DNA of 38,124 bases, from contig JAPOTJ010000007.1 of NCBI GenBank assembly GCA_026709225.1, positions 1 to 38,124 of the forward strand. Reading direction: 5' to 3'. The stretch comes from Gammaproteobacteria bacterium (GTDB lineage Bacteria > Pseudomonadota > Gammaproteobacteria > Pseudomonadales > Azotimanducaceae). A program made the position numbers and the translations under genes. The notes below the pieces were generated by a model, which was not told where the DNA came from, ran no database searches, and saw only the letters and a list, made by a program, of their open reading frames with translations. Positions 15,845-23,672 of the stretch are shown here, one piece after another. Numbering within the stretch: the stretch's first letter is position 1; the number at the start of each line of letters is the position of its first letter.

Positions 15845-17365
15845 ATGGACCTTTTGACCATGCTCGCGGAGCAATACGCCGACAAGCCCGCGCTCATTGA
15901 GGACAGGTCGGGTGAGGCGATTCGCAGGTTGTCGTATAGGCAACTCGAAGCCGCATCCAACCGCATGGCGCACGTGTTTCAAGACTTGGGCGCCGAGCCG
16001 GGCACGCGCATTCTCTGGTGCGGCAAGAACTCGAACGAAGTGGTCATGTGCGGACATGCGGCGCGCAAGGTGGGCGCAGTGTCGGTGCCGCTCAACTACC
16101 GGCTGACACCCGTGGAAGCGGCGTTTGTAGTCGATGACTGCGATGCGAGCATCGTCCTGCTTGATGCTGAATTTGTGCCGCTGTTTGAAGGCATGCACGA
16201 ACAGATACCGCGCGTCGCGCATGTGCTGGTATTTGCGGGCGAGCCAGGCAAGGACATGCAGCGCATCGAACCCCTCATGGCACAGGCGTCCGACACGCCT
16301 GTGGAGGCGGAGGTCTTTTCGGGCAGCTCGATGATCTATACATCAGGCACGACTGGCAAACCGAAGGGTGCCGTGCGCCACAATGCTGGCAGCCAAGAAC
16401 AGCAGATGGCCATGCTCGCGCACATTGGCTATCAGCCGGATGATGTCTACATCACCACCGGGCCGCTCTATCATTCAGGCCCCGGCGGCTTCCTCGCAAT
16501 TGCAACCGTGCTTGGCAACACCTCAATCCTGCAGCGCGACTTTGACCCGGAGGACTGGCTGCGGCTCGTCGCAAAATATCGAGTCAGCTCGACGTTTGCG
16601 GCGCCCACGCCGATCCGCAGAATCTGCCAGCTGCCGGACGATACGTTCAAGAAGCACGACGTATCGAGCATGCGCATCATGATCGCCAACGCCGCGCCAT
16701 GGTCCTACGCGCTCAAGCTCGCCTATCTGGAGAAATTCCCTGAAGAGTCGCTCTTTGAAGTCTATGGCTCGACCGAGCTTGGCGTCAACACGATCCTGCG
16801 GCCCGAGCATCAAAGAGCCAAGCCGGGCTCCTGCGGCAAGCCGTCGCCGGGCGTCGAGATTCGGCTTTATGCCGAAGACGGCAGCATTGTCGATACGCCA
16901 AACGTGCCCGGCGAGCTGTTTGTGCGCTCGCCGAGCGTCTTCGAGACCTACCACAAGGCGCAGGAGAAGTTCTTGGACGATCATCGCGACGGCTGGCAAA
17001 CGGTGGGCGATATCGCCTACTTTGACGAGGAAGGCTTCTATTTCATTTGCGATCGCAAGAAGGACATGATTATCTCCGGCGGCATGAACATCTACCCGGC
17101 GGAGATCGAAGATGCCCTCGAACATCACGACGATGTACTTGAGGCAGCGGTCTTTGGCGTTCCAAACGAGGAATGGGGCGAATCGGTGCATGCGTGCGTC
17201 GTCAAGCGCCCGGATGCGGCGCTCGACACCGAAGCCCTAGTGTCCTATGCGCGTGAGCGGCTTGCTGGCTACAAGGTGCCGAGGTCGATCGCCTTTGTTG
17301 AAGACATACCGAAAACCGGCAGCGGCAAGATTCTCAAGCGCGCGCTGCGCGAGAAATTTGCGTAG
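15845..17365 (+). CDS. AMP-dependent acyl-CoA synthetase/ligase
   Basis: A 506-residue adenylate-forming enzyme that activates a carboxylic acid with ATP and joins it to CoA. Core motif A3, YTSGTTGKPKG, is at 165-175; A5 appears as YGSTELG, A7 as GWQTVGDIAYFDEEG, A8 as DRKKDMIISGGMNIYPAEIE, and the catalytic C-terminal lysine in PKTGSGKILKR near 492-502. The length is typical of bacterial fatty or aromatic acyl-CoA ligases. The substrate pocket cannot be assigned by eye; medium- or long-chain fatty acids, or degradation intermediates, are possible. GAGAAG lies just before ATG 15845. It probably shares a transcript with the ABC ATPase gene. Confidence 0.92.
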   Translation: MDLLTMLAEQYADKPALIEDRSGEAIRRLSYRQLEAASNRMAHVFQDLGAEPGTRILWCGKNSNEVVMCGHAARKVGAVSVPLNYRLTPVEAAFVVDDCDASIVLLDAEFVPLFEGMHEQIPRVAHVLVFAGEPGKDMQRIEPLMAQASDTPVEAEVFSGSSMIYTSGTTGKPKGAVRHNAGSQEQQMAMLAHIGYQPDDVYITTGPLYHSGPGGFLAIATVLGNTSILQRDFDPEDWLRLVAKYRVSSTFAAPTPIRRICQLPDDTFKKHDVSSMRIMIANAAPWSYALKLAYLEKFPEESLFEVYGSTELGVNTILRPEHQRAKPGSCGKPSPGVEIRLYAEDGSIVDTPNVPGELFVRSPSVFETYHKAQEKFLDDHRDGWQTVGDIAYFDEEGFYFICDRKKDMIISGGMNIYPAEIEDALEHHDDVLEAAVFGVPNEEWGESVHACVVKRPDAALDTEALVSYARERLAGYKVPRSIAFVEDIPKTGSGKILKRALREKFA

Positions 17366-17403
17366 CGATTAGACTGCACAAAAATCGACGATCACACACA
17401 CCC

Positions 17404-18177
17404 ATGTTGATTCTTCTCTCCCCCGCCAAGTCGCTCGACTTTCAGAGCCCGAACCGAACGGTACGCACCTCGCAGCCACGCTTTCTTGATGCCTCCGAAG
17501 AACTTGTCCGCCATATGCGCGGCAAGGATGCGGATGCGCTGAAGAGGCTTATGGGCGTCAGCAGCGATATCGCCGAGCTCAACGCGGAACGGTTTGAAAC
17601 CTGGACAGGTCGCACGACGCGGCGCAACGGCAGGCAGGCCATCCTTGCCTTCATGGGCGATGTCTACCGCGCTTTTGATGCGCAAAGCCTCGACGGACGC
17701 AGCCTTGCCTATGCGCAGCGCAGCTTGCGTATTCTCTCTGGCCTCTACGGACTGCTTCGGCCGCTAGATCTCATCGAGCCCTATCGCTTGGAAATGGGCC
17801 TGTCCCTGCCGAGCCTTGACGCTGGTAATCTCTACCAGTTCTGGGGCAGCCGCATCACGGATGCGCTGCAGGACGAGGTTGGCTCCAAGAAGGGGCAGAT
17901 CGTCGTCAATCTGGCGTCAGATGAGTATGCGAATGCTGTGGATTTCTCAAAGCTGAACGCACGGGTAGTGCATCCGAAGTTCCGCGAGTGGCGACGCGGC
18001 GCCTATCGGGTGGTGAGCTTCAACGCGAAGCGCGCGCGCGGCCACATGGCGCGGTTCCTGATCGATGGACGTGTGAATTCATACCGCGGCCTGCTTCAGT
18101 TTGATCGTGACAACTATGTGTTGAACGAGTCGCTGTCGATGCGCGACCGGCCGATGTTCACGCGATCATCGCCCTAA
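17404..18177 (+). CDS. yaaA: YaaA family peroxide-stress protein
   Basis: 257 residues matching the UPF0246/YaaA family. Visible blocks: MLILLSPAKSLDF at the N-terminus, ARQAILAF-like GRQAILAFMGDVYRAF, LSGLYGLLRPLDLIEPYRLEMG, NLYQFWG, and VVNLASDEYANAV. E. coli YaaA lowers intracellular unincorporated iron and protects DNA and proteins during H2O2 stress, with a DNA-binding helix-hairpin-helix part in its central region. The last ~10 residues (RPMFTRSSP) differ from the usual charged tail. The gene ends 4 bases into the stop region of the convergent selenoprotein gene. No OxyR site was recognised in the 38-base gap upstream. Confidence 0.9.
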   Translation: MLILLSPAKSLDFQSPNRTVRTSQPRFLDASEELVRHMRGKDADALKRLMGVSSDIAELNAERFETWTGRTTRRNGRQAILAFMGDVYRAFDAQSLDGRSLAYAQRSLRILSGLYGLLRPLDLIEPYRLEMGLSLPSLDAGNLYQFWGSRITDALQDEVGSKKGQIVVNLASDEYANAVDFSKLNARVVHPKFREWRRGAYRVVSFNAKRARGHMARFLIDGRVNSYRGLLQFDRDNYVLNESLSMRDRPMFTRSSP

Positions 18178-19325
18178 ACGACAATATCGAGTGGCCGGTA
18201 TAAGTCCTTGCCGTCGCGCTCATAGGACGCAGCAAGTGCCCAAAACGTCTCTCCCGCTGAACCTTCTTCGGTGAGCGTCAGATGCTGGCGAATGAAATTG
18301 ACGCTGTCGGGATTGAGCGCTCGTGCCATCTGCCAATACTTCTCCGCCTTGTCGCTGTAGCCGTGCAAACGGAAAAAGTTCCCTAGCCTGAAGGCGGCAT
18401 CGGCCTTGAGCTGCTCGAAACTGTGATTGCGAACATGTGCCGCGACAGTCGCGCTTGACTGCACATGTGTGCTCGCAGCGCCCTTCTTCACCCAGTCCTT
18501 GAGCGCCGCCGCGTAGACATCGTTGCCGAAGACGATCTTCTCTTCTCCCCAGTCGAACTCATGAATTTGCGAGTAGGTGCCTTCGTCAATGCGAACGATG
18601 CGGCTTTCTTCATCAATCCAGACGGCTGACGGCACGTTCACAAAGTCAAAGGTGCTGCTGATAATGTGGTCTTCGTCAATGACCTGGACATAGGTCGGAT
18701 TGGCGGCATCGAAAATCGGTCCGGCAACGGCTTCGCCTCCAGTATCCTCGGCCACGCAGACAAGGACAAAGTTGGGATTCTCGATCTCGCTATGGATTTC
18801 TTCGTTGATACGTTGCCACACGGGCACGTCCATGAAGCAGCCTCACCATGAGGCCCAGGTGACGATCATCGCCTTCTTGCCCTTGAGGCTGTTCTTGCTC
18901 ACCACGCGCCCTTGCCGGTCCTTGACCTCAAAGTCGGGCGCGAGCGCGTCAATAAGCATGGAATCGCGTTTGCTCGGCATTTCGGCGAAGCTCCAGACCG
19001 AGCTGTCCTCATCCGCGACATACGCCTGCTGCATATGCTCGGCGAAGGCGGTCAGATTGAACCACCTGCCGCCGTCATCCTGTTCGAACATGTCATCTCG
19101 AATGGGGATGCAGGTGTCCGCATGGCATGCACCTTCGGGCTTCAATTCAAACCCGTTGACCTTCGCCAAGTCATTTGGCCGGATCAGCAAATGGCCGTCC
19201 GTGCGAGCCTCGCGCAAGGTTACCGCTCTGCCTTGATAGAGCACTGTGGCAGCGCCATTTGGGTGAATGTCCGTTCTTTCGAACGGATGCCGAAGCTCAG
19301 GGTAGGCCATCACTACTGTTGCCAT
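18174..19325 (-). CDS. Probable selenoprotein: TlpA/AhpC-like redoxin read through an in-frame TGA (Sec161)
   Basis: Two adjacent same-frame segments (19325-18846 and 18842-18174), separated only by TGA at 18845-18843, together form one 383-residue protein. Residues ~1-130 are an N-terminal module (LAKVNGFELKPEGACHADTCIP...). A thioredoxin fold follows (APDFEVKDRQGRVV, then AMIVTWASW-U-GCFMDVPVW, FVLVCVAEDTG, FDFVNVPSAVWIDEESRIVR), and the C-terminus is a TPR-like helical tail. U161 falls where thioredoxin-like homologues carry the active-site Cys of WASWCGC, as I recall the family. Homology continues on both sides with no frameshift, and a SECIS-like hairpin lies just downstream. ATG 19325 overlaps the doxX stop by 13 bases; ATG 19310 is an alternative. 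A nonsense mutation is the main competing explanation. Confidence 0.75.
18810..18829 (-). promoter_or_regulatory. SECIS-like hairpin downstream of the in-frame TGA
   Basis: On the minus strand ACGTGCC (18829-18823) pairs with GGC (18817-18815) and ACGT (18813-18810), with one bulged A, closing a 5-nt loop CGTGT. The stem begins 13 nt after the TGA and the loop 20 nt after it. The loop has G as its second base followed by T. Known bacterial SECIS elements have an apical loop about 16-37 nt from the UGA with a G in the first two loop positions, so this fits. It was folded by eye only. Confidence 0.55.
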
Positions 19326-19765
19326 GGGGCGCGCCTTACAAGCAACCAATCCGCCGAAACTCGCCCCGGCCCTTGCGCCATCAAGTACAACAGAACGCCC
19401 GCCCACAGCAGGTGCGCAGCGAAGCCAGTCGGCAGTGCGATTTGGATGACGACGGTCATGGCGAGGAGCGCAACTGCGGCGAATCGCGTTGCGAGACCGA
19501 CGAAGAGCAGGAGCGGAAACAAGTGCTCGCCGATCGCGGCGAGCTGTGCGGCGACCTCCCACGGCACACCGGGCACCGGATGCACTTCGGTAAAGAGAAA
19601 TTTCTGGCTCGCCTTCAAATCGAAAATGTTCCAGCCTTCGACCTTGGTGCGTCCTGACAGCCAGAACACCATGCCCACGCCGAACCGGCAGACGAGCGTC
19701 ACGAGGTCGTGGGGGATGCGTTTGAACAGCGCGATAAGGGATTCGACGAATGCGATGAATGCCAT
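19313..19765 (-). CDS. DoxX family membrane protein of the bufferin-type operon
   Basis: A 150-residue inner-membrane protein with about four hydrophobic segments: FGVGMVFWLSG, LFPLLLFVGLATRFAAVALLAMTVV, the AAHLLWAGVLLYLMAQG end and an N-terminal one. The family motifs FxxSGxxKVEGWN (here WLSGRTKVEGWN) and GEHLFPLLLFVGL are typical of DoxX/DUF6-type proteins found as the fourth gene of DUF2282-DUF692-DUF2063-DoxX operons (HvfA-D in Haemophilus). The role in those operons is not settled; export, anchoring or redox help to the copper-binding peptide is discussed. ATG 19765 was chosen because it starts at the membrane protein's natural N-terminus; upstream in-frame sequence overlaps the DUF2063 gene. 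The gap to that gene is 14 bases. Confidence 0.87.
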   Translation of the reverse strand: MAFIAFVESLIALFKRIPHDLVTLVCRFGVGMVFWLSGRTKVEGWNIFDLKASQKFLFTEVHPVPGVPWEVAAQLAAIGEHLFPLLLFVGLATRFAAVALLAMTVVIQIALPTGFAAHLLWAGVLLYLMAQGPGRVSADWLLVRRAPWQQ

Positions 19766-19779
19766 GACGTGGCACCTTC

Positions 19780-20523
19780 TCAGATGACTGCACGCGAGAA
19801 TACTCCCATCGACACCAGCTTGGCGAGTGCGCTCGTGAATTCTGTATCGTTCTCCGCAGTCGAAAAGGCGTCGGCGGCTGTGCCGCCTGCTTGCAGACAT
19901 TCGAACATCGTCCGAAACGCGCCTTGCAAGCGGTAGATGTTGGGGGTGTAAGCTTCGCGGATGATGAGCATGAGGCAGGCGTCTTCTGCAGGCGCGCAGG
20001 TTGCGTCCTCCCAGCAGGTGAGCAGGTCATGGTCAGAGGAAAAAGCTCGCAGCGTGTGGTGGCACTGAAAGCGAATAACGCCCAAGTGCGAAGGGTTAAT
20101 CTCGGAAAGCGCATCCTTCGTCATGCGCTCATCGTCGCGCTCATGATAAGACTGATGCCAACAGAGTTCGAGTTTCGCGAGGCTTGTTAGCCAGCGCTCG
20201 ATACGACCCGCCTGCGGTCCTTGCAGAAACTCTGGGAAACCCGCGCCATAATTGACCAGCGCCTCGTCGGTCGGCGGATGCTCGCGGATAAAGCCGAGCG
20301 CGAGGCTGTCAAATTGATCGCTGCCGAGGGCAGTTGCGACCCGCGAAAAGCGTCGCTGCAAACATTCCAGCAGGCTTGTTTGGACGTTGCGCCTGTAGAT
20401 GAAAAGCCGGTCCCGTGCGAGGCCATCATCGCCGTGCACCCACTTCAGCGCAGCGTCAGGCGAGTCGCCAAGAAGCGACGCGCCAAAATCGCGCTGCATT
20501 GCGGCTAATTGTGCGTCACGCAT
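19780..20523 (-). CDS. bufC: DUF2063 family protein (HvfC/BufC-type MNIO partner)
   Basis: A 247-residue cytoplasmic protein with the DUF2063 pattern: an N-terminal [14 protein letters not shown] segment, then LFIYRRNVQTSLLECLQRRFSRV, IREHPPTDEALVNYGAGFPEFL, and a C-terminal winged-helix-like region (FECLQAGGTAADA). In characterised systems the DUF2063 protein binds the leader of the precursor peptide and presents it to the DUF692 enzyme, which modifies cysteines to oxazolone- or thiooxazole-type copper ligands. The ATG at 20523 overlaps the DUF692 gene end by 19 bases, indicating coupled translation. It lies third in the operon, in the canonical order. Confidence 0.87.
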   Translation of the reverse strand: MRDAQLAAMQRDFGASLLGDSPDAALKWVHGDDGLARDRLFIYRRNVQTSLLECLQRRFSRVATALGSDQFDSLALGFIREHPPTDEALVNYGAGFPEFLQGPQAGRIERWLTSLAKLELCWHQSYHERDDERMTKDALSEINPSHLGVIRFQCHHTLRAFSSDHDLLTCWEDATCAPAEDACLMLIIREAYTPNIYRLQGAFRTMFECLQAGGTAADAFSTAENDTEFTSALAKLVSMGVFSRAVI

Positions 20524-21395
20524 TGCCTAGCGCGCCTCGCCTCGGCAAGCAGCACTTCGAATTCGGGCACGCGCGTGTCCCATTCAACAAGCGTCGGGGG
20601 GCAAGGGTGATCGCCCTGCGCCGCGAGCCAGTTTGAATACAGCGCCCAGACTTCTTCGCAGACCTCACTGCCATGATCGTCCACACGAATGGTTTGGTCG
20701 GAAGAGGCGGACAAAGGCACGATCGAATGTCCTGCGAGGTGCACCTCGCCAACCACCGAGGCCGGAATCCGGCGCAGGTAGGATTGCGGGCACGTGCCGA
20801 GGTTTGCGCAGGACACAAATACGTTATTGATGTCGAGCAGCAGGCCGCAGCCTGTGCGCTCGACCAAGGTCAATAGAAAATCCGGTTCGTCAAAGGACGA
20901 CTCGCGAAACGTCAGATAGGTTGATGGATTCTCCACGAGAAGCCGCCGCCCCAGTACATCCTGGGCATGCGAGACATTGTCCGCGACCTGTCGCAATACC
21001 GCTTCGGTCAGCGGCAAGGGCAGCAGATCGTTGTAATAGACCGCATTGTCCCGGCACCAAGCGAGATGATCAGACACAAGCGCTGGCGAAAAGTGGGCGA
21101 CGACATCTCGAAAACGGCGAAGATGTCGAGCGTTTAGTCCGCCTGCCGAGCCGAGGGACAGGCCCGTGCCGTGAATCGACAAGGGATAACGTTCGGCTAC
21201 GGCTTCAATGCGGGCGAGCGGCGCACCCCCGAGTCCCATGAGGTTCTCTGCGTGAACTTCAAAGAAGTCCACGCAGAACGACGATTCGGTTCGGGCAAGA
21301 ACCGAGTCGTAGTGCTGCGATTTCAGCCCCAGGCCGACATGCGGCCCGGCACTGTGCGCCAAGTCCTTACGCGGACTCTGCGTCGTCCTCTTCAC
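20505..21395 (-). CDS. bufB: DUF692 multinuclear non-heme iron-dependent oxidase (MNIO; MbnB/BufB-type)
   Basis: A TIM-barrel enzyme of the MNIO family that oxidatively modifies cysteines of RiPP precursors. The family iron-ligand neighbourhoods are visible in order: [61 protein letters not shown], and GEVHLAGHS. The start is uncertain. GTG 21395 (used here, 296 residues) overlaps the precursor gene by 29 bases. TTG 21362, 5 bases past the precursor stop and giving 285 residues, is an alternative close to the usual family length. The open frame runs further upstream to 21545 but that part is a shadow of the precursor gene. Its partner (DUF2063) overlaps its 3' end. Confidence 0.87.
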   Translation of the reverse strand: MKRTTQSPRKDLAHSAGPHVGLGLKSQHYDSVLARTESSFCVDFFEVHAENLMGLGGAPLARIEAVAERYPLSIHGTGLSLGSAGGLNARHLRRFRDVVAHFSPALVSDHLAWCRDNAVYYNDLLPLPLTEAVLRQVADNVSHAQDVLGRRLLVENPSTYLTFRESSFDEPDFLLTLVERTGCGLLLDINNVFVSCANLGTCPQSYLRRIPASVVGEVHLAGHSIVPLSASSDQTIRVDDHGSEVCEEVWALYSNWLAAQGDHPCPPTLVEWDTRVPEFEVLLAEARRARQCVTHN

Positions 21396-21675
21396 CGTCA
21401 CCGGCGACGAGACTTCCGCCAGCTTCCTCGCATGCTTCGGCGCTATCCACGACCTTCCACGCCAAGGGGTCGTTATCGACCGTCGAGGTGCCGGCACAGG
21501 AATTGCCGTTCGCCGACGCGCAGTCGTTCTCGCCTGCGGCGGCAATGCCGTAGCACTTGACGCTCATGTCTTCGTCAGCGCCTTGCTCGTCGGCGAATGC
21601 AGGTGCTGCGCTCAGCGCAAAGGCCGCGGCAACTGCGCCAGCCACCAGCACGGAAGATGTCCTTTTCTCGTTCAT
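21367..21675 (-). CDS. bufA: DUF2282 bufferin-type RiPP precursor peptide
   Basis: A 102-residue precursor with an N-terminal signal peptide ([23 protein letters not shown]..., with a cleavage site likely after AFA at 26-28) and a mature part with four cysteines: Cys41 in [10 protein letters not shown], Cys52 in NDCAS, Cys60 in NSCAG and Cys82 in [12 protein letters not shown]...NDCA...SCAG...DNDPLAWK is the DUF2282 pattern of copper-chelating bufferins. An acidic tail (GEEDDAESA) ends the protein. In studied members the inner cysteines are modified by the MNIO enzyme and the product sequesters copper in the periplasm. ATG 21675 has GGGAG 9 nt upstream; the in-frame extension to 21732 precedes the signal peptide and was rejected. 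Confidence 0.88.
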   Translation of the reverse strand: MNEKRTSSVLVAGAVAAAFALSAAPAFADEQGADEDMSVKCYGIAAAGENDCASANGNSCAGTSTVDNDPLAWKVVDSAEACEEAGGSLVAGDGEEDDAESA

Positions 21676-21737
21676 GGATGTGTACTCCCAACAAGTTGTC
21701 GTTGGCCAGATATGGCCGGGGACGCTCATCATACACG

Positions 21738-21765
21738 GCTATAATGCGTCTTTTCTTCTTGTCAA
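21738..21765 (-). promoter_or_regulatory. Promoter of the bufferin-type operon; overlaps a forward -10 box
   Basis: On the minus strand a consensus -35 TTGACA (21765-21760), a 16-bp spacer and TATAGC (21743-21738) lie about 63-90 bases before bufA. On the plus strand a perfect TATAAT (21740-21745) sits on the same bases and faces the cytochrome c gene, though no good -35 is seen for it. The two -10 boxes overlap, so the divergent genes probably compete for, or share, one polymerase site. Confidence 0.55.
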
Positions 21766-21778
21766 AAGGACTGGATTC

Positions 21779-22219
21779 TTGGCAGCCCGTGTCTCTATTG
21801 CGACTATTGCGACTGGTCTCGCACTGTTCTCCTTGATATTCGTCAGCCTCGGTCTTCACGCGGCGCCCCCTGGCACGCATGATCAGATCGGCGAGCGGCT
21901 CATGCGGGCTGGCGAGATCTGCCTTGAGGGCGACGAGTGCGGCGTCGCGGCCGCCGCCGTTGCAGCGGGCGGGCGCTCTGGTCAAGAGGTCTACGACAGC
22001 TTTTGCTTCGCCTGTCATGCCACCGGCGTCTCGGAAGCACCCATTCTTGGCGACAACGAGGCGTGGAACAGTCGGTTGGCCAAGGGCATGGATGCCCTGT
22101 GGCAGACGACGCTCGCGGGGATCAATCTGATGCCAGCGAAAGGCAGCTGCGTCAATTGCACCGACGATGAGCTGCGCGACGCGCTTGACTACATGCTCGC
22201 TTCCGTCTTGAGCGAGTAG
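21779..22219 (+). CDS. Cytochrome c5-like monohaem c-type cytochrome
   Basis: A 146-residue exported protein: an N-terminal hydrophobic segment (IATIATGLALFSLIFVSLGLHA) for Sec export or membrane anchoring, then a class I cytochrome c domain. The haem motif CFACH is at 76-80, and the likely axial Met118 is in INLMPAKG. The additional Cys pair in KGSCVNC is a cytochrome c5 hallmark. The function would be periplasmic electron transfer. The start is TTG 21779, 8 nt after AGGA; the open frame runs back to 21557, but that part overlaps bufA on the other strand and precedes the signal. Divergent pairing with a copper peptide operon may be functional (respiratory or redox) or accidental. Confidence 0.82.
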   Translation: MAARVSIATIATGLALFSLIFVSLGLHAAPPGTHDQIGERLMRAGEICLEGDECGVAAAAVAAGGRSGQEVYDSFCFACHATGVSEAPILGDNEAWNSRLAKGMDALWQTTLAGINLMPAKGSCVNCTDDELRDALDYMLASVLSE

Positions 22220-22238
22220 GCGTTATCGTCGAGACGCG

Positions 22239-23672
22239 ATGCGCGTCCTCATAGCCAATCGCGGCGAAATCGCGCTTCGCATTTGCCGCACGGTCCAGCG
22301 CTTGGGACATCAGGCGATTGCTGTGTTTCACACAGAAGATCGCCCCGCGCCCTTTGTTGAAGCCGCCGATGACGCCGCCGAGTTAAACGGCGAAGCGCCG
22401 GCCGCCGCCTATCTTGATATCGACCAGATCGTTGTGCTCGCCCGCCGCCACAAGGCCGATGCTATTCATCCTGGGTACGGGTTCCTCTCGGAAAACGCTG
22501 AGTTCGCGCGCGTCGTGGTCGATGCGGGCATGTGCTTTATCGGCCCTGCCCCCGAGGTCATTGAAACCATGGGCGACAAGATGCGGGCGCGCGAATTGGC
22601 GCATGAGCTCGGCATCAGCGCGCTATCGACGGTGCGCTTGGAAGATCATACGATCGAGTATCCGCTACTGATCAAGGCGGCAGCGGGCGGCGGCGGCAAA
22701 GGCATGAGGCTTGTTCGCAGCGCGGGCGAACTCGAGGCGCTGCGCGAAGCGGCCACAAGCGAAGCGGCGCACTATTTCGGCGATGGGCGCGTCTATTTGG
22801 AGCGCTATATCGAGCAGGCGAGGCATGTCGAAATCCAAGTGTTTGGCGATGGTCAGGGTGGCGCGCTGCATCTCGGCGAACGCGACTGCTCAATCCAGCG
22901 CAATTATCAAAAGATTGTCGAAGAATCGCCGGCGTTTGGTCTTAACGATTCGATTCGGGACGCCATGTGCGATGCGGCGATACAGCTCGTGAAGGCGACG
23001 GGCTACGCTGGCGCAGGCACCGTCGAGTTTCTGCTCGCGCCCGACGGCGCGTTCTACTTTCTCGAAATGAACACGCGCCTGCAGGTCGAGCATCCGGTGA
23101 CCGAATGCGTCACGGGTCTCGACTTGGTCGAGCTGCAAATCGAAGTCGCCCGGACAGGGCAACTACCGATTTCCCAAGATCAAGTGCGCTTTTCTGGACA
23201 TGCGCTCGAAGTGCGTGTTTGCGCCGAGGACCCCGATCAAGGGTTTCGCCCATCGACGGGCGATCTGCTGCGCTACGTCGAGCCGGTAGGCGAGGGTATT
23301 CGCTTCGATTCGGGTGTCAAAGAAGGTCAGGCGATCACCGCTTCATTTGATTCAATGCTCGCCAAGCTCATCGTGCAGGGCCGAGATCGCGACGAGTCCA
23401 TTGCCAAGGCTAGCGAAGCGCTCGCAGACCTTGTCATGCTTGGTGTGACCACCAACGTCAACTACCTGCAGCGACTGATCACGCTGGGGGCTTTTGCCGA
23501 AGCGCCACCGCACACCGGCTTTCTAAGCGAAAACGCCGACAAGCTTGCCGTGCCGGAACTGTCTCAGGAAGTTCGCGATACAGTGCTAATCGCTGCATTG
23601 CTCGGAACGCGAGACGCGAAGCGGCTGCACGAGGCGGTTACAAACATTGGGCGAGGCACATGGCCGAACTGA
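22239..23672 (+). CDS. Biotin carboxylase subunit of an acyl-CoA carboxylase
   Basis: A 477-residue ATP-grasp enzyme that carboxylates biotin using ATP and bicarbonate. Landmarks are RVLIANRGEIALRICRT at the N-terminus, HPGYGFLSENA, the glycine-rich ATP loop KAAAGGGGKGMR, HVEIQVFGDGQG, and the catalytic EMNTRLQVEHPVTE, then ALEVRVCAEDP. The length matches the biotin carboxylase part of 3-methylcrotonyl-, propionyl- or geranyl-CoA carboxylase alpha subunits, from which the carrier domain is here separated as the next gene. The AccC of fatty-acid synthesis is about 450 residues and usually pairs with accB, which makes an acyl-CoA carboxylase more likely. No carboxyltransferase gene is in the window. 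Confidence 0.9.
   Translation: MRVLIANRGEIALRICRTVQRLGHQAIAVFHTEDRPAPFVEAADDAAELNGEAPAAAYLDIDQIVVLARRHKADAIHPGYGFLSENAEFARVVVDAGMCFIGPAPEVIETMGDKMRARELAHELGISALSTVRLEDHTIEYPLLIKAAAGGGGKGMRLVRSAGELEALREAATSEAAHYFGDGRVYLERYIEQARHVEIQVFGDGQGGALHLGERDCSIQRNYQKIVEESPAFGLNDSIRDAMCDAAIQLVKATGYAGAGTVEFLLAPDGAFYFLEMNTRLQVEHPVTECVTGLDLVELQIEVARTGQLPISQDQVRFSGHALEVRVCAEDPDQGFRPSTGDLLRYVEPVGEGIRFDSGVKEGQAITASFDSMLAKLIVQGRDRDESIAKASEALADLVMLGVTTNVNYLQRLITLGAFAEAPPHTGFLSENADKLAVPELSQEVRDTVLIAALLGTRDAKRLHEAVTNIGRGTWPN

Noticed and set aside
18843..18845. Plain nonsense mutation or sequencing error splitting a redoxin gene
   Set aside because: The codon is TGA, not TAA or TAG, at exactly the redox Cys position, with a SECIS-like hairpin at the right distance and an unharmed downstream half. 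It remains the main alternative and is stated as such.
19895..20114. Long upstream extension of the redoxin frame to 20114
   Set aside because: The extra sequence reads as an Arg/Pro-rich shadow of doxX and the DUF2063 gene; family-like sequence begins only at MATVVMAYPEL.
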